Below, piece after piece: positions 26,923 through 37,362 of a stretch of 64,000 bases of DNA. Every line of letters starts with the position of its first letter. The first letter of the stretch is position 1. Under the pieces are notes generated by a model. It did not search any database. It worked only from the letters and a program-made list of their open reading frames with translations, and was not told the DNA's origin. The position numbers and the translations under genes are program-made. This stretch comes from Opitutia bacterium UBA7374 (GTDB lineage: Bacteria > Verrucomicrobiota > Verrucomicrobiia > Opitutales > Coraliomargaritaceae), in contig DKOA01000046.1 of the NCBI GenBank assembly GCA_002469895.1, positions 36,184 to 100,183 of the forward strand. Direction: 5' to 3'.

Positions 26923-27381
26923 TTATGAAGATGCTGGTAGGGTGGCCTGACGGTAGCCGGCGGCATAAGCTTCAAAAACAAGTTTGATTTGATCGCGGAT
27001 GCGGCGGAAAGCATCGAGTTCGGATTCGCCGGGTCGCATGGCGTGAGGGGGGTCTTCAAAGCCCCAGTGGTAGCGTTGGCTTTGTCCGGGAAAGATGGGA
27101 CAGGCTTGATCGGCATTGCCGCAAACGGTGATGACGGTGTCGATGCCGCTATCGAGGTACTGCTCGAGAGGATCAGAGGTATGTTGACTGGCGTCGTAGC
27201 CAATTTCGTTGAGGGCTTCGATGGCGAGTGGGTGGACTTCGCCCTTGGGCTTGGAGCCGGCGCTGAAGACTTCAAAGAGGTCGCCCGCAGCAGCGCGGAG
27301 GATGCCTTCGGCCATATGGCTGCGGCAGGAGTTGCCGGTGCAGAGGATGAGTACTTTGGGTTTGGTCATGGTCGAATTCAT
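26923..27381 (-). CDS. arsC: Arsenate reductase, low-molecular-weight phosphatase fold
   Basis: ArsC reduces arsenate to arsenite. The 152-residue protein has the LMW-phosphatase P-loop [19 protein letters not shown] with the nucleophilic cysteine and C-x4-SCRS pattern. The redox cysteines of thioredoxin-linked ArsC appear as [12 protein letters not shown]. It also has [18 protein letters not shown] and [10 protein letters not shown]. An ATG four codons downstream (27369) is an alternative start. It lies 19 bases after the permease gene in the ars operon. Confidence 0.93.
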   Translation of the reverse strand: MNSTMTKPKVLILCTGNSCRSHMAEGILRAAAGDLFEVFSAGSKPKGEVHPLAIEALNEIGYDASQHTSDPLEQYLDSGIDTVITVCGNADQACPIFPGQSQRYHWGFEDPPHAMRPGESELDAFRRIRDQIKLVFEAYAAGYRQATLPASS

Positions 27382-27400
27382 TGTCGAAGGTTGGTATTTA

Positions 27401-28363
27401 TTAAAGAAATTGTGCGATTAGATTGAGGAAGTACCCGGTGAAGATAATCGCCAGAGTCGTCATGCCGAAGTAGATGCCGATGAGTTGGAGCTGCATGGTA
27501 CGGCGCAACATAATGGCTTCGGGCAGGCTGAGAGCGGCCATAGCCATCATAAAGGCGAGGGCCGTGCCGAGTGGGATACCTTTGTTAAAGAGGACTACGG
27601 CAATGGGAACAATAGCGGCACAACTGCCATACATAGGCACGCCTAAAGTCGTAGCGATGGGCACGGAAAAGAGGCCGGTCGCCTGCATTAAGTTGTGGAT
27701 GGTCTCCTGTGGCACATAGTTGTGAATGAAGGCCCCGACACCGACGCCAATGATGACCCAGAGCCAGATTTGCCGGATGACGGTAATGGCTTCCTTTAAT
27801 CCGTAGCGCAAACGGGTGCTCAGGGTGTGCTTGAAGGCTGCTTCTTCATCGTCAATACCTTCGGCCATGTCCTTCTCAAGATAACGATGTAAATGCATCT
27901 TTCCAAGCAGGGCACCGGCTGTAGTGCCGATGAAGAGCCCACTGCTGACGTAGGCAATCGTTACCGGCAGTCCGAATTCGCCGACCATGAGGATGACGAG
28001 GTATTCGTTGATGATCGGGGAGGTGAGGAGAAAGGAGAAGGTAACGCCGAGCGGAACTCCGGCCTTGAGCAGGCTGATAAAAAGAGGGATGGAGGAGCAA
28101 GAGCAGAAGGGGGTGATCGCACCGAAGAGCGCGGCGATAAAATTCCCCCAAAGACCGCCACGGCTCATCCATGCCTTGAGTCGCTCTTGTGGCAACCAGG
28201 TACGGATAAAGCCGATCATAAAGATCATCACGGCAAGCAGGAAAAAGATCTTTAGCGTATCGTTGAGAAAGAACTGAAGGGCTTGTCCAAACCGGGCATC
28301 CGGATCGAGGCCGAACCATTGGTAGACAATTGTATCGGACAGTTGCTGGAGAAGAGCACTCAC
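27401..28363 (-). CDS. ArsP/DUF318-type permease
   Basis: This 320-residue inner-membrane permease has about eight to ten membrane segments. The signature [19 protein letters not shown], repeated in the second half as [21 protein letters not shown], marks the ArsP_1 (DUF318) family. Family members export trivalent methylated or aromatic arsenicals, or other soft metals; some may handle arsenite. A cytosolic acidic loop separates the two halves. The start is GTG at 28363, five bases after the Cys-rich peptide gene, so translation is likely coupled. Confidence 0.88.
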   Translation of the reverse strand: MSALLQQLSDTIVYQWFGLDPDARFGQALQFFLNDTLKIFFLLAVMIFMIGFIRTWLPQERLKAWMSRGGLWGNFIAALFGAITPFCSCSSIPLFISLLKAGVPLGVTFSFLLTSPIINEYLVILMVGEFGLPVTIAYVSSGLFIGTTAGALLGKMHLHRYLEKDMAEGIDDEEAAFKHTLSTRLRYGLKEAITVIRQIWLWVIIGVGVGAFIHNYVPQETIHNLMQATGLFSVPIATTLGVPMYGSCAAIVPIAVVLFNKGIPLGTALAFMMAMAALSLPEAIMLRRTMQLQLIGIYFGMTTLAIIFTGYFLNLIAQFL

Positions 28364-28368
28364 TTTGC

Positions 28369-28542
28369 TTAACAGCAGTTGCCGTCTTTCTTACTGTTTT
28401 CAGAACAGCAGGCATTATCTGCCTGTTTATCGGCCTTTTCTTTCATCGATTGATCCAGCTTAGTGAATATCCGTTGGAAGAATCCTGGCTTCGTATCGTT
28501 CAGTGCGGTTGGTTTGAGTTTGTCTGGGTTTGTATCGTTCAT
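28369..28542 (-). CDS. Small Cys-rich peptide of the ars operon
   Basis: This 57-residue peptide begins [18 protein letters not shown], has an amphipathic helix ([20 protein letters not shown]) and ends [13 protein letters not shown]. The two vicinal cysteine pairs at the very C-terminus are suited to binding As(III) or another soft metal. It lies between arsR (13 bases upstream) and the permease (five bases downstream). The position and cysteines suggest a metallochaperone or sensor-like partner of the permease; I know no named family for it. The ATG at 28542 is chosen; the frame is open further upstream over arsR. Confidence 0.72.
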   Translation of the reverse strand: MNDTNPDKLKPTALNDTKPGFFQRIFTKLDQSMKEKADKQADNACCSENSKKDGNCC

Positions 28543-28555
28543 AGGAAGAGTTTTT

Positions 28556-28891
28556 TTAGCAGCAGCCAATCGATTCACAGACCGGTTTAGGGCAATCGTC
28601 GGGATCAGTGGAAATACGCCGTACAAGTTCCAGACGGGCGATGAGGTCGCCCTGTAGCTCCGGGCAATCGGCTGCGTTGAGATATGAGAGATTGGCACAA
28701 AGGAGCCCGTTAACCGGTTCTTTCAAGCGATAGATCATCCAAGTTCCTTGGCGGGTTGCGGTGATCAGATCGAGTTGCTTGATCAGGCCGAGTTGCTTGG
28801 AAATATGAACTTGTGTGGTCTCCAGAATTTCCTGGATATGGCAGACGCAGAGCGGCCCTGCAGTCAGTAGATTGAGGATGCGCAAGCGCAT
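28556..28891 (-). CDS. arsR: ArsR-family arsenite-responsive repressor
   Basis: This is a winged-helix repressor. The arsenite-binding CVC motif sits in [11 protein letters not shown], followed by the recognition helix [16 protein letters not shown] and the wing [12 protein letters not shown]. The C-terminus adds [12 protein letters not shown], a possible second metal site. The only standard start in frame is the ATG at 28891, but that removes the first helix. The frame stays open upstream and encodes [16 protein letters not shown], exactly the missing part, preceded by ATC codons at 28937-28942. The true start may thus be non-canonical. It heads the ars operon. Confidence 0.9.
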   Translation of the reverse strand: MRLRILNLLTAGPLCVCHIQEILETTQVHISKQLGLIKQLDLITATRQGTWMIYRLKEPVNGLLCANLSYLNAADCPELQGDLIARLELVRRISTDPDDCPKPVCESIGCC

Positions 28892-28959
28892 CGGATCGGC
28901 GAGGCACTTTAGTATGCTGGAGATTTGTACGGTTTCGATGATTCGTATATTCCAAATTT

Positions 28960-28985
28960 ATTATATACTGTAAAGAGTATATAAT
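28960..28985. promoter_or_regulatory. Perfect palindromic operator between arsR and cstA-like gene
   Basis: ATTATATACT at 28960-28969 and AGTATATAAT at 28976-28985 form a perfect 10-base inverted repeat around a six-base centre. Each arm contains a TATAAT box facing outward: one toward arsR (minus strand, 28965-28960), one toward the CstA-like gene (plus strand, 28980-28985). A dimeric ArsR bound here would block both promoters. No good -35 boxes were seen. Confidence 0.65.
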
Positions 28986-29044
28986 GAGTCTGAAGGTGCT
29001 TCATGAATGATTGAAATTTTATTTTCGGCTGCTTGTCTATTTGC

Positions 29045-30658
29045 ATGCTCGTTACCCTGTTACTCTTGTCGGCCTTGTTGCTCCTGCTGGGCTACCGATT
29101 TTACGGTCGGTTTCTGGAGCGGCGTTGCGGGGTCGATCCGGATCGTCCGACGCCGGCTTGTGAAGTGAATGACGGGGTGGACTATGTGCCGACCTCTGTA
29201 CCGGTGCTCTTCGGGCATCATTTTTCTTCAATTGCCGGAGCCGGTCCCATTGTGGGGCCAATTATTGCAGCTTCGATCTTTGGCTGGCTGCCCACATGGT
29301 TGTGGATTCTGGTTGGAGCGATATTTGTCGGAGGGGTGCATGATTTTGGGAGTACTTTGATGTCTTTGCGGCAGGGTGGGCGTTCGATTACATCGACTTG
29401 TCGTCGGCTCGTCGGTGAGCGTACAGGTCAACTGTTTCTCTGGTTTGTCTTGTTGGCTTTGGTCTATGTCATCGTAGTCTTTTTAGACCTCACGGTTTCG
29501 GGCTTTCAGGGGCAGTCGGCGGTGGCAACGGCCTCGGGTTGGTTTATACTTACGGCACTCCTCTTCGGCTGGGTTTTGCGTCGTCGTCTTCTACCTGCGG
29601 GCTTGGCCGTGGCCCTTTTTATCCTACTGACCTATGGTGGGCTTTGGGTGGGTGTCTCTTTTCCCGCACCGGCACTGGATAAGCCGGTTTGGATCGGGTT
29701 GGTGCTGCTCTATTGTTATGTTGCGGCGATCCTTCCGGTGGGGACGCTGATGCAGCCGAGAGATTTCCTGAGTGCGACTTTTCTGTATGCGATCTTGCTC
29801 TTTGGGGTCCTTGGAATGTTGGTCCGCGGGGGCGGAATGGATCTGCCGGTATTTGCCGGCTTTGAGCCAAAGGATCTGCAGTATTTGGCACCCTTTCTTT
29901 TCATTACGGTGGCTTGTGGCGCCTGCAGTGGCTTTCATAGCGTAGTCAGTAGTGGAACGACATCGAAGCAGTTACGCACGGAGCGGGATGTGAAGAAAGT
30001 GGCTTATGGGGCAATGCTGGTGGAGGGGCTTCTGGCAGTATTTGCGCTCGGTTGCGTAGGTGTGGTCGGGGGGTTTACGGGTAGCCCGGTGGAGGCGTTC
30101 TCCCGGGGGGCCTCTCTCTTTTTCTCCGCACTTGGTTTGCCGTTGGAGTTGGGGCTGGCTTTTGCCTCGCTGGCGGTGAGTACCTTTTTACTGACATCGC
30201 TCGATACCTGTACCCGTCTGACTCGTTTTCTTTTAGAGGAGTTGTTGGATCGCCGGAACCGTTGGACCCGGTTTGGGGGTACTTTTATTGTGCTGTTGCT
30301 TCCGGCAGCAGCAGTCTTCGGCACATTCACGGGACCGGAGGGGCAATTGATACCGGCATGGAAGGCGGTCTGGCCGCTCTTTGGTGCAACTAATCAGTTG
30401 TTGGCGGCACTGGCTTTAACCACTTTTCTGGTCTTTTTAAGAGATCGCCGGATTGCTTTCGGCTTCGCACTCTGGCCGACGCTTTTCATGGTGGCCATGC
30501 CGATGCTGGCACTCGCTTTGATGGTGGTGGAGCACGGGCCGATGAGCTTGCTCGGGGGGATCGCTTGCGCGATGTTGGCTTTGGGGCTTTATGTCAGCGT
30601 GATGTCGCTACGCTTCGTCTTTACCCCGTCAACTCCAGCAGCTTCAGTGGAGGCCTGA
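29045..30658 (+). CDS. CstA-family carbon starvation/peptide transporter
   Basis: This 537-residue membrane protein of the CstA/BtsT family takes up peptides or pyruvate in characterised relatives. Signature stretches are [71 protein letters not shown] and [16 protein letters not shown]. It is shorter than E. coli CstA (about 700 residues) and resembles the short family members. The ATG at 29045 is preferred to a TTG at 29033. It is divergent from arsR with the shared palindrome between them. Confidence 0.9.
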   Translation: MLVTLLLLSALLLLLGYRFYGRFLERRCGVDPDRPTPACEVNDGVDYVPTSVPVLFGHHFSSIAGAGPIVGPIIAASIFGWLPTWLWILVGAIFVGGVHDFGSTLMSLRQGGRSITSTCRRLVGERTGQLFLWFVLLALVYVIVVFLDLTVSGFQGQSAVATASGWFILTALLFGWVLRRRLLPAGLAVALFILLTYGGLWVGVSFPAPALDKPVWIGLVLLYCYVAAILPVGTLMQPRDFLSATFLYAILLFGVLGMLVRGGGMDLPVFAGFEPKDLQYLAPFLFITVACGACSGFHSVVSSGTTSKQLRTERDVKKVAYGAMLVEGLLAVFALGCVGVVGGFTGSPVEAFSRGASLFFSALGLPLELGLAFASLAVSTFLLTSLDTCTRLTRFLLEELLDRRNRWTRFGGTFIVLLLPAAAVFGTFTGPEGQLIPAWKAVWPLFGATNQLLAALALTTFLVFLRDRRIAFGFALWPTLFMVAMPMLALALMVVEHGPMSLLGGIACAMLALGLYVSVMSLRFVFTPSTPAASVEA

Positions 30659-30692
30659 GCGATGCGTTTACACCGGGTCTTGGCGGCGTTGT

Positions 30693-31979
30693 TCAGACTA
30701 GTTCAGAGATAGAGCCAAAGCCGGGATCAAAGAGCCGTTTGTAGATACGCACGGCCTGTCCATCAGTTAGTCCGGCAATAAAATCACAAAGCCTGCGCAT
30801 GCGTGCGCGTGGTTCGGTTTCGTTGTCGATCAGTTGACGCACGGCATCGGGAAGAATTTTCAGTCGTTGGTTGTTGTTTCCGGTAGCGTGCTCTTTGAGG
30901 GCATAGAAGAGTTTCTCCAGAAGGTATCCACCCTTGAATTCGATTTGCTGAATTTGAGTGGAACGAAAGATGAGATCGAGCGCCATTCGCTTATAAAGAC
31001 GGCTCTCAATTTCTACGGCTGAATCAACTTGTAGGTCGAATGCGTGTCGATGGGTTTGCTCGCTAAGGAAGCCCCGGCGGGGATGGAGGGTACATCCATG
31101 GACAAATTTACCGATACGGCTGCCAAAGTAGGGCTCGTAGCTACCTTTGTGAATGGTCGAGCAGAGTTTATCGATATGGTCGGTTTCTTCTTGGCTCAGT
31201 TCCTGATTTTGCGCCCATTCCCGGATGCTGCCGACGGTGATGTAGCGCGCGTGAATGCCATCGACAATGTCGTGTAGGGAGTAGGCGGTGTCGTCGGCCC
31301 AATCCATGATCTGGCATTCGATACTTTTCAATGAATTGATTGCTTTGGGAGCAGTGAGCTCGGGAGGGCGGGGTTCCTTTGCGGTGACGGCGTCGCGCCA
31401 ATCGACCTGCTCATCGTAAATAAAATGATGGTTCGGGGCCTGACCCGTATCCTCCAGCCATTCGCTGTGTAGTGCTTTGTACTTGAGGACACCATCCAGG
31501 AGGGCACGCGTTGGGGCAATTCCCTTAGTTCGGCTGGGACGCTCGTAGAGGAGTTCGGTGAGGATACGCAGGGTCTGGGCATTGCCCTCAAAGCCACCTT
31601 CCTCGGCCATCAACTGATTGAGTTTGCGTTCTCCGATGTGGCCGAAGGGTGGATGCCCGAGATCGTGGGCAAGACAGATGGCTTCAGTGAGGTCGGGATC
31701 GATGTAAAAGTCCGCCTCTAGGTGAGCGCTTGTGCTTTGTAGGTACTGGCAGATAGAGCGACCGATTTTGGCCACTTCGATGGAGTGTGTCAGGCGGGTG
31801 CGATAGAAGTCATATTCTCCCGACTGGAAGACCTGTGTCTTGGATTGGAGCTTCCGGAAAGGGTAAGCAAAAATGATACGGTCTCGCTCAATTTGGAAGG
31901 CGTTGCGGTACTCTTCTTCAGCGCAAGGAGTTTCGGGGAAGCGCTGGAGGTCGAAGTCGCTGTAAAATGAGTTTTGCAT
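30693..31979 (-). CDS. dGTPase-like HD-domain triphosphohydrolase
   Basis: This 428-residue HD protein of the deoxyguanosine triphosphate triphosphohydrolase family hydrolyses dNTPs to the nucleoside and tripolyphosphate. Motifs are [36 protein letters not shown] (the HD pair) and [18 protein letters not shown]. The C-terminal region is helical. The ATG at 31979 ([16 protein letters not shown]) is chosen; the frame extends upstream to 32180 but into the opposite gene. Symbol dgt is possible, but substrate preference is unproven. Confidence 0.9.
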   Translation of the reverse strand: MQNSFYSDFDLQRFPETPCAEEEYRNAFQIERDRIIFAYPFRKLQSKTQVFQSGEYDFYRTRLTHSIEVAKIGRSICQYLQSTSAHLEADFYIDPDLTEAICLAHDLGHPPFGHIGERKLNQLMAEEGGFEGNAQTLRILTELLYERPSRTKGIAPTRALLDGVLKYKALHSEWLEDTGQAPNHHFIYDEQVDWRDAVTAKEPRPPELTAPKAINSLKSIECQIMDWADDTAYSLHDIVDGIHARYITVGSIREWAQNQELSQEETDHIDKLCSTIHKGSYEPYFGSRIGKFVHGCTLHPRRGFLSEQTHRHAFDLQVDSAVEIESRLYKRMALDLIFRSTQIQQIEFKGGYLLEKLFYALKEHATGNNNQRLKILPDAVRQLIDNETEPRARMRRLCDFIAGLTDGQAVRIYKRLFDPGFGSISELV

Positions 31980-32037
31980 CCGAGGCTGGCTTCTGGTTCG
32001 GTTATCAGACTCAGACAGATATGTTGCTAACTGTTCA

Positions 32038-32676
32038 ATGATGAAATTACCTAAAACCGACTTCTTTTTCCGGCTGGCTGGTTTGGTCAGCTTGTTTCTT
32101 TTCCTCAGCGCGCCGATGGAGGCGCGGATTGGAGAAAGCCAAGAATCGATTGAGCGCCGTTTGCTTGCCTCCGGAGGCATTGTTTACCGCGACGATCAGG
32201 TTAAGTCGAACCGCAGCCGTGGCCTGCCCTACCGGAAATATTTGGACTTCCTACCGGAAGAGACTGAAGTGCGTATTTACTTTAAGTCTTCTGATGGACG
32301 TAAGCCAAAATCATCTGATATGGAGGAGAGTAACATGTCTTCGGGTTGGGATATACATGTTCTCTATGTCCGGGGTAAGTCGGTTCTCGAAGTGTACAAA
32401 CGGAGTCAGTCGATGACTGATCCCGAGCTGAATCTTTTACTGACGCTCTTGGGGCAGGGCTCTTACTGGAAAAAGGTTAAGCCGAACCCCGAAGATACAG
32501 AAAGCCCGCCGTCGGCCTTTGGTTATACCATGTTGCGTTCTGACGGCATGGTGCGGGGCAAAAGTCTGGGAAGCGATCGGCTAATGGTTTTTGATGTGGC
32601 CTTTGATGTCGGGCTGGCTGAAATGGAGATAGCCGACGACTTGGAACGGGCGCCAGAGAGCGTCAACGGGTTCTAG
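32038..32676 (+). CDS. Secreted uncharacterised protein
   Basis: This 212-residue protein has a signal peptide ([21 protein letters not shown]) and no further membrane segments. The mature part begins [21 protein letters not shown] and contains [13 protein letters not shown] and [16 protein letters not shown]. It resembles the short exported hypotheticals common in Opitutae; I cannot assign a function. Two adjacent ATG codons (32038 and 32041) are possible starts. It is divergent from the dGTPase gene. Confidence 0.7.
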   Translation: MMKLPKTDFFFRLAGLVSLFLFLSAPMEARIGESQESIERRLLASGGIVYRDDQVKSNRSRGLPYRKYLDFLPEETEVRIYFKSSDGRKPKSSDMEESNMSSGWDIHVLYVRGKSVLEVYKRSQSMTDPELNLLLTLLGQGSYWKKVKPNPEDTESPPSAFGYTMLRSDGMVRGKSLGSDRLMVFDVAFDVGLAEMEIADDLERAPESVNGF

Positions 32677-32763
32677 TCTGGCGCTTCGTTAACTTTTTGC
32701 CTTTGCCGGTTGAAAAATGGGCTTTCGGCGACTGTCTTAGTAAAGTAGATAACAGATCAAATT

Positions 32764-34248
32764 ATGGCAAAAGATTGGCTAGCAGGAATAGAAGATACAT
32801 ACGATGTGGTCGTCATTGGTTCTGGCTTAGGCGGACTGACCGGCGCGAATTATCTGGCAAAGAACGGGCACAAGGTGTTGCTGCTGGAGCATCATTATCA
32901 GTTTGGTGGACTGGCGACTTGGTTTAAGCGCCCAGGGAGTCATGTCTTTGATATTTCACTGCATGGCTTTCCCTACGGCATGGTTAAGTCCTGCCGGAAG
33001 TATTGGACGCGGGAGATAGCGGACTCGATACACCAGCTCAAGGATGTACGCTTCATTAACCCGCAGATGAATGTGTGGACGACTTTTGATCGTGATGATT
33101 TTACGCGTATTCTAGTAGAGGATTTTAAGGTGGATCGCGATCGAGTGGAGGCCTTTTACGTGCATCTCCGGCAGATGAACTTCTATGACGACAATACCCA
33201 GACGACGGGCGAGATGTTTGAGGAGTTCTTCCCCGGACGGACGGATGTGCACCGCTTATTGATGGAGCCAATTTCTTATGCCAATGGCTCGCACGTGAAT
33301 GATCCGGCGATTACCTATGGGATTGTCTTCTCCAACTTTATGAGCAAGGGGGTATTCACCTTTCAGGGCGGTACGGACACCTTGGTCAAAAAGATGGTCG
33401 CTGAATTGCAAAAGAATGGCTGTGAGGTGCGTAAGTGTGCTCTGGTTGAGGGAATAGATGTGGAGGACGGTCGCGTCACCGGGGTTCGTGTACGGAGTCA
33501 AAATACAGGGGGCGAAGAATTTCCTCTGCGCACGGTGCGGTGCAAGGCGGTTCTTTCGAATGCCAACTTGCGCAGTACAATTGAACACATGGTGGGTGAG
33601 TCGAAGTTTGCCGGGGACTTTATGAAGGAGGCCCGTGCGGTTCGTAACAATACGAGTTCCTGCCAAGTCTACATGGGTATTCGCAAAGGGGAAAGCATCC
33701 CGAATATCGGTGATCTGGTATTTACCTCGAAAGCCCCCGAGTATAGCATTGATGAATTGACATCGATCCAGACATCGAGCCACACCTTCTCCCTCTATTA
33801 CCCGGAAACACGACCCCATCTGAAGGAGCCCCGCTATGCGGTGGTCGCTTCGCTGAACGCTCGGTGGGACGAGTGGAATTCACTGGACGAGGAAGCCTAT
33901 GCGAGGGAAAAGCAGCGTTTGTGTGACGAATGCATAGCCAGCTTGGAAACTTTTATTCCCGGCGTGCGGGATAAGATCGACCATATAGAGGCAGCGACTC
34001 CTCGGACGGTCAATCGCTACACTCGCTCCATGCAAGGCACTTCATTTGGGACAAAGTTTGAAGGCTTAAAAATCTCGATGGAACTCCCTCAGCAGGTGGG
34101 TGGGCTTTTTCATGCTGGTTCGGTTGGCATCATTATGTCCGGTTGGCTGGGTACGATGAATTACGGGGTTATCGTGGCAAATAAGCTGGACAAGTGGCTC
34201 TATGAGCAGGCACGTCCGGCGACGGTCAGTACGGTTCACGCGGAGTAA
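32764..34248 (+). CDS. CrtI/retinol-saturase-like FAD oxidoreductase
   Basis: This 494-residue flavoprotein has an N-terminal Rossmann motif [19 protein letters not shown] followed by [12 protein letters not shown]. The C-terminal FAD motif is [20 protein letters not shown]. This architecture is shared by phytoene desaturases, carotenoid isomerases and retinol saturases. No other carotenoid gene is nearby, so the substrate is open. The middle carries the family [20 protein letters not shown] stretch. It stands alone, downstream of the secreted unknown. Confidence 0.85.
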   Translation: MAKDWLAGIEDTYDVVVIGSGLGGLTGANYLAKNGHKVLLLEHHYQFGGLATWFKRPGSHVFDISLHGFPYGMVKSCRKYWTREIADSIHQLKDVRFINPQMNVWTTFDRDDFTRILVEDFKVDRDRVEAFYVHLRQMNFYDDNTQTTGEMFEEFFPGRTDVHRLLMEPISYANGSHVNDPAITYGIVFSNFMSKGVFTFQGGTDTLVKKMVAELQKNGCEVRKCALVEGIDVEDGRVTGVRVRSQNTGGEEFPLRTVRCKAVLSNANLRSTIEHMVGESKFAGDFMKEARAVRNNTSSCQVYMGIRKGESIPNIGDLVFTSKAPEYSIDELTSIQTSSHTFSLYYPETRPHLKEPRYAVVASLNARWDEWNSLDEEAYAREKQRLCDECIASLETFIPGVRDKIDHIEAATPRTVNRYTRSMQGTSFGTKFEGLKISMELPQQVGGLFHAGSVGIIMSGWLGTMNYGVIVANKLDKWLYEQARPATVSTVHAE

Positions 34249-34289
34249 GCATTTGGGCTTCCGCATGGGCCCATCTATATGTCAGCGAT

Positions 34290-35672
34290 CTAGGTGCTTG
34301 CATTCGTTGCGGAGGCGGCTTTTTTGATCGCTCTCTGTCCGCGTATGATACGATATTTACCTTTGAAGAAACGGGTAAAGTCGCGCAGTTGCTGTTCCTC
34401 CGGCTTTGACATGGGTTCGTCTTCGGCGAGAAAGAGAACGATATTGATAGAGGGTGCAGTTTTGTTGAATTGGCCGTAGAGCTCATCATTCACTTTCCTA
34501 AAGTAGGCGGCCGTCTCTTTTGGAGCGATATCCGGATAGGGGCGATGTCCGGGGTGTGGTGTCTCCCAGCGCAAGCCAAGGTCGTTGACTTGTGAATAGA
34601 TTCCGTGCCGGCTATTGAGGACTCTATCCGGCATGCCACTAGCTCGGCGTTTTTTATTCTCCTCAGCGAGCGTGTAGCGGATGCGTTTCTGCATTTCGAC
34701 TTTTTCAAGATTATGTGCCGCCAGTTCTTTTTGGTATTTTGGAGCACTAATGACTTTTTGCCAATCGGCCTCTTCTGCGGGAGTCATTTTACGGCGTAGT
34801 CGCTCAAAGCCTTTGTGATATCCGGCAATGTGGAAAATCGCATCGACCCCTTGTTCGAGGGCGTACTGCGTGAGGAATCCGGTCTCATTACCAAGGAAAT
34901 TGTCGTTTTGGGTAATTGTTGAGTGAACCAGCTCATTCTGCAGAGTTTTCAGTTTTGGTACGGTGGCCCGGGATTTGCTCTCCAGTCCGGTACGCGATGT
35001 GTTGGCATTGACCGGAGCTAACCATTTGAGCAATTCAGCATGCACTTCATTGCCAGCAGTTACCAGCTTGGGCTTGAAGAGAAGGGTTTCTTTTCGGTCA
35101 TGCAGGAGCACATTAAAAAGTGTACCGGCTGAGAGATTTCCAACCATGCTGGTGATCTCGTTTTTAATTACTCGGTAACTGTTGAGCCCGCCTTTAGCAT
35201 CCGTTATCATCTGCTTGTTTGTATCAATAACGAACAGGATGCGTTCTGCTTTTGTTTTTAAGCCAAATACATTGACGCTGGACATGCCGAAATCGATTCC
35301 TCCTCGTGCACCTCCGAGAAGACTACCGCCACTGATGTTGCCAACACCTCCGCTGACAGTGAAGCTGTCACTCATCGAGGGTAGGTTCACATCCAAGTCG
35401 GCCACGGCGATATTACCTACCTGGCGAAGGCTGAGTTTCTGCATCGGCTGATTTTGCTGGGCAGGTGGCTTGATCTCGATCTTTACCTCTTTGGGCGGTT
35501 CCTGCTCCTCCATTACGGGCGGCTCTTCAAACTGCGCGTCTTCTTTGATTACATTGGTAGCGATCGTCACCACGCCTGCAATAAACCCGGCCACTACATG
35601 CAAGAGCACGCTGATTACGATGACCTTCATCAGCATAGGGTTGATCTTAGACTTACGAGTTTTCGTTATCAT
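34290..35672 (-). CDS. TonB-like/vWA-like protein ending the TolQR operon
   Basis: This 460-residue protein has one N-terminal membrane anchor (VIVISVLLHVVAGFIAGVV), a Pro/Glu-rich periplasmic stretch (EEPPVMEEQEPPKEVKIEIK) like TonB/TolA, a glycine-rich segment and a von Willebrand A-like domain starting ERILFVIDTNKQM. The metal-site motif D-x-S-x-S is degenerate (DTNKQ). The C-terminal part includes a helical insert rich in Lys/Arg/Glu. As the last gene of the TPR-ExbB-ExbD-ExbD operon it is the probable output protein that contacts the cell envelope. Confidence 0.75.
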   Translation of the reverse strand: MITKTRKSKINPMLMKVIVISVLLHVVAGFIAGVVTIATNVIKEDAQFEEPPVMEEQEPPKEVKIEIKPPAQQNQPMQKLSLRQVGNIAVADLDVNLPSMSDSFTVSGGVGNISGGSLLGGARGGIDFGMSSVNVFGLKTKAERILFVIDTNKQMITDAKGGLNSYRVIKNEITSMVGNLSAGTLFNVLLHDRKETLLFKPKLVTAGNEVHAELLKWLAPVNANTSRTGLESKSRATVPKLKTLQNELVHSTITQNDNFLGNETGFLTQYALEQGVDAIFHIAGYHKGFERLRRKMTPAEEADWQKVISAPKYQKELAAHNLEKVEMQKRIRYTLAEENKKRRASGMPDRVLNSRHGIYSQVNDLGLRWETPHPGHRPYPDIAPKETAAYFRKVNDELYGQFNKTAPSINIVLFLAEDEPMSKPEEQQLRDFTRFFKGKYRIIRGQRAIKKAASATNAST

Positions 35673-35692
35673 GACTCTGCAGTAGAAGCGGC

Positions 35693-36127
<435 letters not shown>

Positions 36128-36129
36128 GC

Positions 36130-36534
36130 CTAGTCTTGCGAGGATGCAAAGATGAGATCATAGATGCCCGCTTTGGCGCAAGAATCCATGACCATGTTAA
36201 TATAGCGGTGCTGGGCGACTCCATCGGCGCGAAGGTAGAGCTTCAGTGTGGGCACTTTTTGTTTCATCGCCGCTAAGACGCCAGGCAGCGTGTCATATTC
36301 GACGCGTGCCGCTCCAATATAGAGATCACCGTCTTTAGTGACTGAGATATACTGACGTTCGCCGGCATCTTCCGGTATAGAGGCTTGCTCTGCGGAGGGC
36401 AACTCGAGCTTAATAAGCTCTGCACTGATGAAACTCATCAAAGTCATAAAGAAAGCGATGAGAAGGAAAACGACGTCGATCATCGGAGTTAGTTCAAACT
36501 CCGGATCAGCCTCGTCTGGGGACCATATTTTCAT
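36130..36534 (-). CDS. ExbD/TolR family protein (first copy)
   Basis: This 134-residue ExbD/TolR protein has FELTPMIDVVFLLIAFFMTL with the conserved Asp, and the periplasmic tail ends YINMVMDSCAKAGIYDLIFA. It is close to but clearly distinct from the second copy; two ExbD proteins may form a heterodimer in the stator. It lies about 20 bases after the ExbB stop. Confidence 0.92.
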   Translation of the reverse strand: MKIWSPDEADPEFELTPMIDVVFLLIAFFMTLMSFISAELIKLELPSAEQASIPEDAGERQYISVTKDGDLYIGAARVEYDTLPGVLAAMKQKVPTLKLYLRADGVAQHRYINMVMDSCAKAGIYDLIFASSQD

Positions 36535-36554
36535 GGTGTGTAGGGCTGCGGCTG

Positions 36555-37328
36555 CTATTGTTTCTTAGCAGCGGTGCCAAGAGTGAATTCAAGATCACCG
36601 ACTACACGGGCTACGCGTGAAGTGATCTTGCCGTACCGGTTCTTGAAAAAGAAGAAGAAGAACATAGCAGGGATACCGACAATCATTCCGGATGCGGTGG
36701 TAATGAGTGCTTCGGAGATATTCCCCGCGAGCGCTTGGGCACTGCCGGCACCCTCGGCTTCAATCACATTGAAAGCCTTGACCATACCGGAAACGGTACC
36801 GAGCAGTCCAATCATAGGGGCGAGTGATCCGATAACGGAGAGGTAGTTAATCAAGATGAAGGGCCCCGCCAGTTCTTCGGAGGAGGCTTCCTCGATGGCT
36901 TCTTTGACCGGTTCCGGGTCATAGCTGTCGGTATTCACACGATTCAATCCGGCGGCTATGATATTGGTCGCTGGTGAAGGTGACTCGGCGCAGATTGATT
37001 TAGCTTTTTCTATGTCGAGAGTTTCCAGTGCTGAATCAATTTCTCCGGTCGCTTCCGGATTCAAAATCAGCTGCGGGCGGATCGCCATAAAGTTGTAGAT
37101 AATCAGGCCGAACCCGGCAATCGAGAAGAGGGTCAGGGGGTACATGGCCCATCCGCCAGTTTTGTACTGGTCGATTAGTGTTTTCTTTGGCGGAAGTGCT
37201 TCTTCCTCGCTTACGGAGACCTCAGACTCCTGCGCTTGGAGGTTTTGGCCTGTCAACCAGAGGCTGGCACAAGTGATAAGGCCGATCATGAAGTAGGTCG
37301 GCAGAGTACGTATATTAGTTGCTTTCAT
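36555..37328 (-). CDS. MotA/TolQ/ExbB proton channel protein
   Basis: This 257-residue protein has a cleavable-looking N-terminal signal (YFMIGLITCASLWLTGQNLQA) before the first ExbB helix (WAMYPLTLFSIAGFGLIIYN). The two other helices are PFILINYLSVIGSLAPMIGLLGTVSGM, which holds the family G-L-L-G-T-V-x-G-M motif, and TTASGMIVGIPAMFFFFFF. The extra N-terminal signal is typical of Planctomycete/Verrucomicrobia-type ExbB. It is followed by two ExbD genes. Confidence 0.92.
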   Translation of the reverse strand: MKATNIRTLPTYFMIGLITCASLWLTGQNLQAQESEVSVSEEEALPPKKTLIDQYKTGGWAMYPLTLFSIAGFGLIIYNFMAIRPQLILNPEATGEIDSALETLDIEKAKSICAESPSPATNIIAAGLNRVNTDSYDPEPVKEAIEEASSEELAGPFILINYLSVIGSLAPMIGLLGTVSGMVKAFNVIEAEGAGSAQALAGNISEALITTASGMIVGIPAMFFFFFFKNRYGKITSRVARVVGDLEFTLGTAAKKQ

Positions 37329-37362
37329 GGGTGGTAAGTATGCGTAAAGTTAGTTTTATGGG

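Noticed and set aside
26868..27275. Upstream extension of the aquaporin frame
   Set aside because: The frame stays open behind arsC, but the added residues are Pro/Ser/Ala-rich and unlike any MIP protein; the ATG at 26867 gives the normal first helix.
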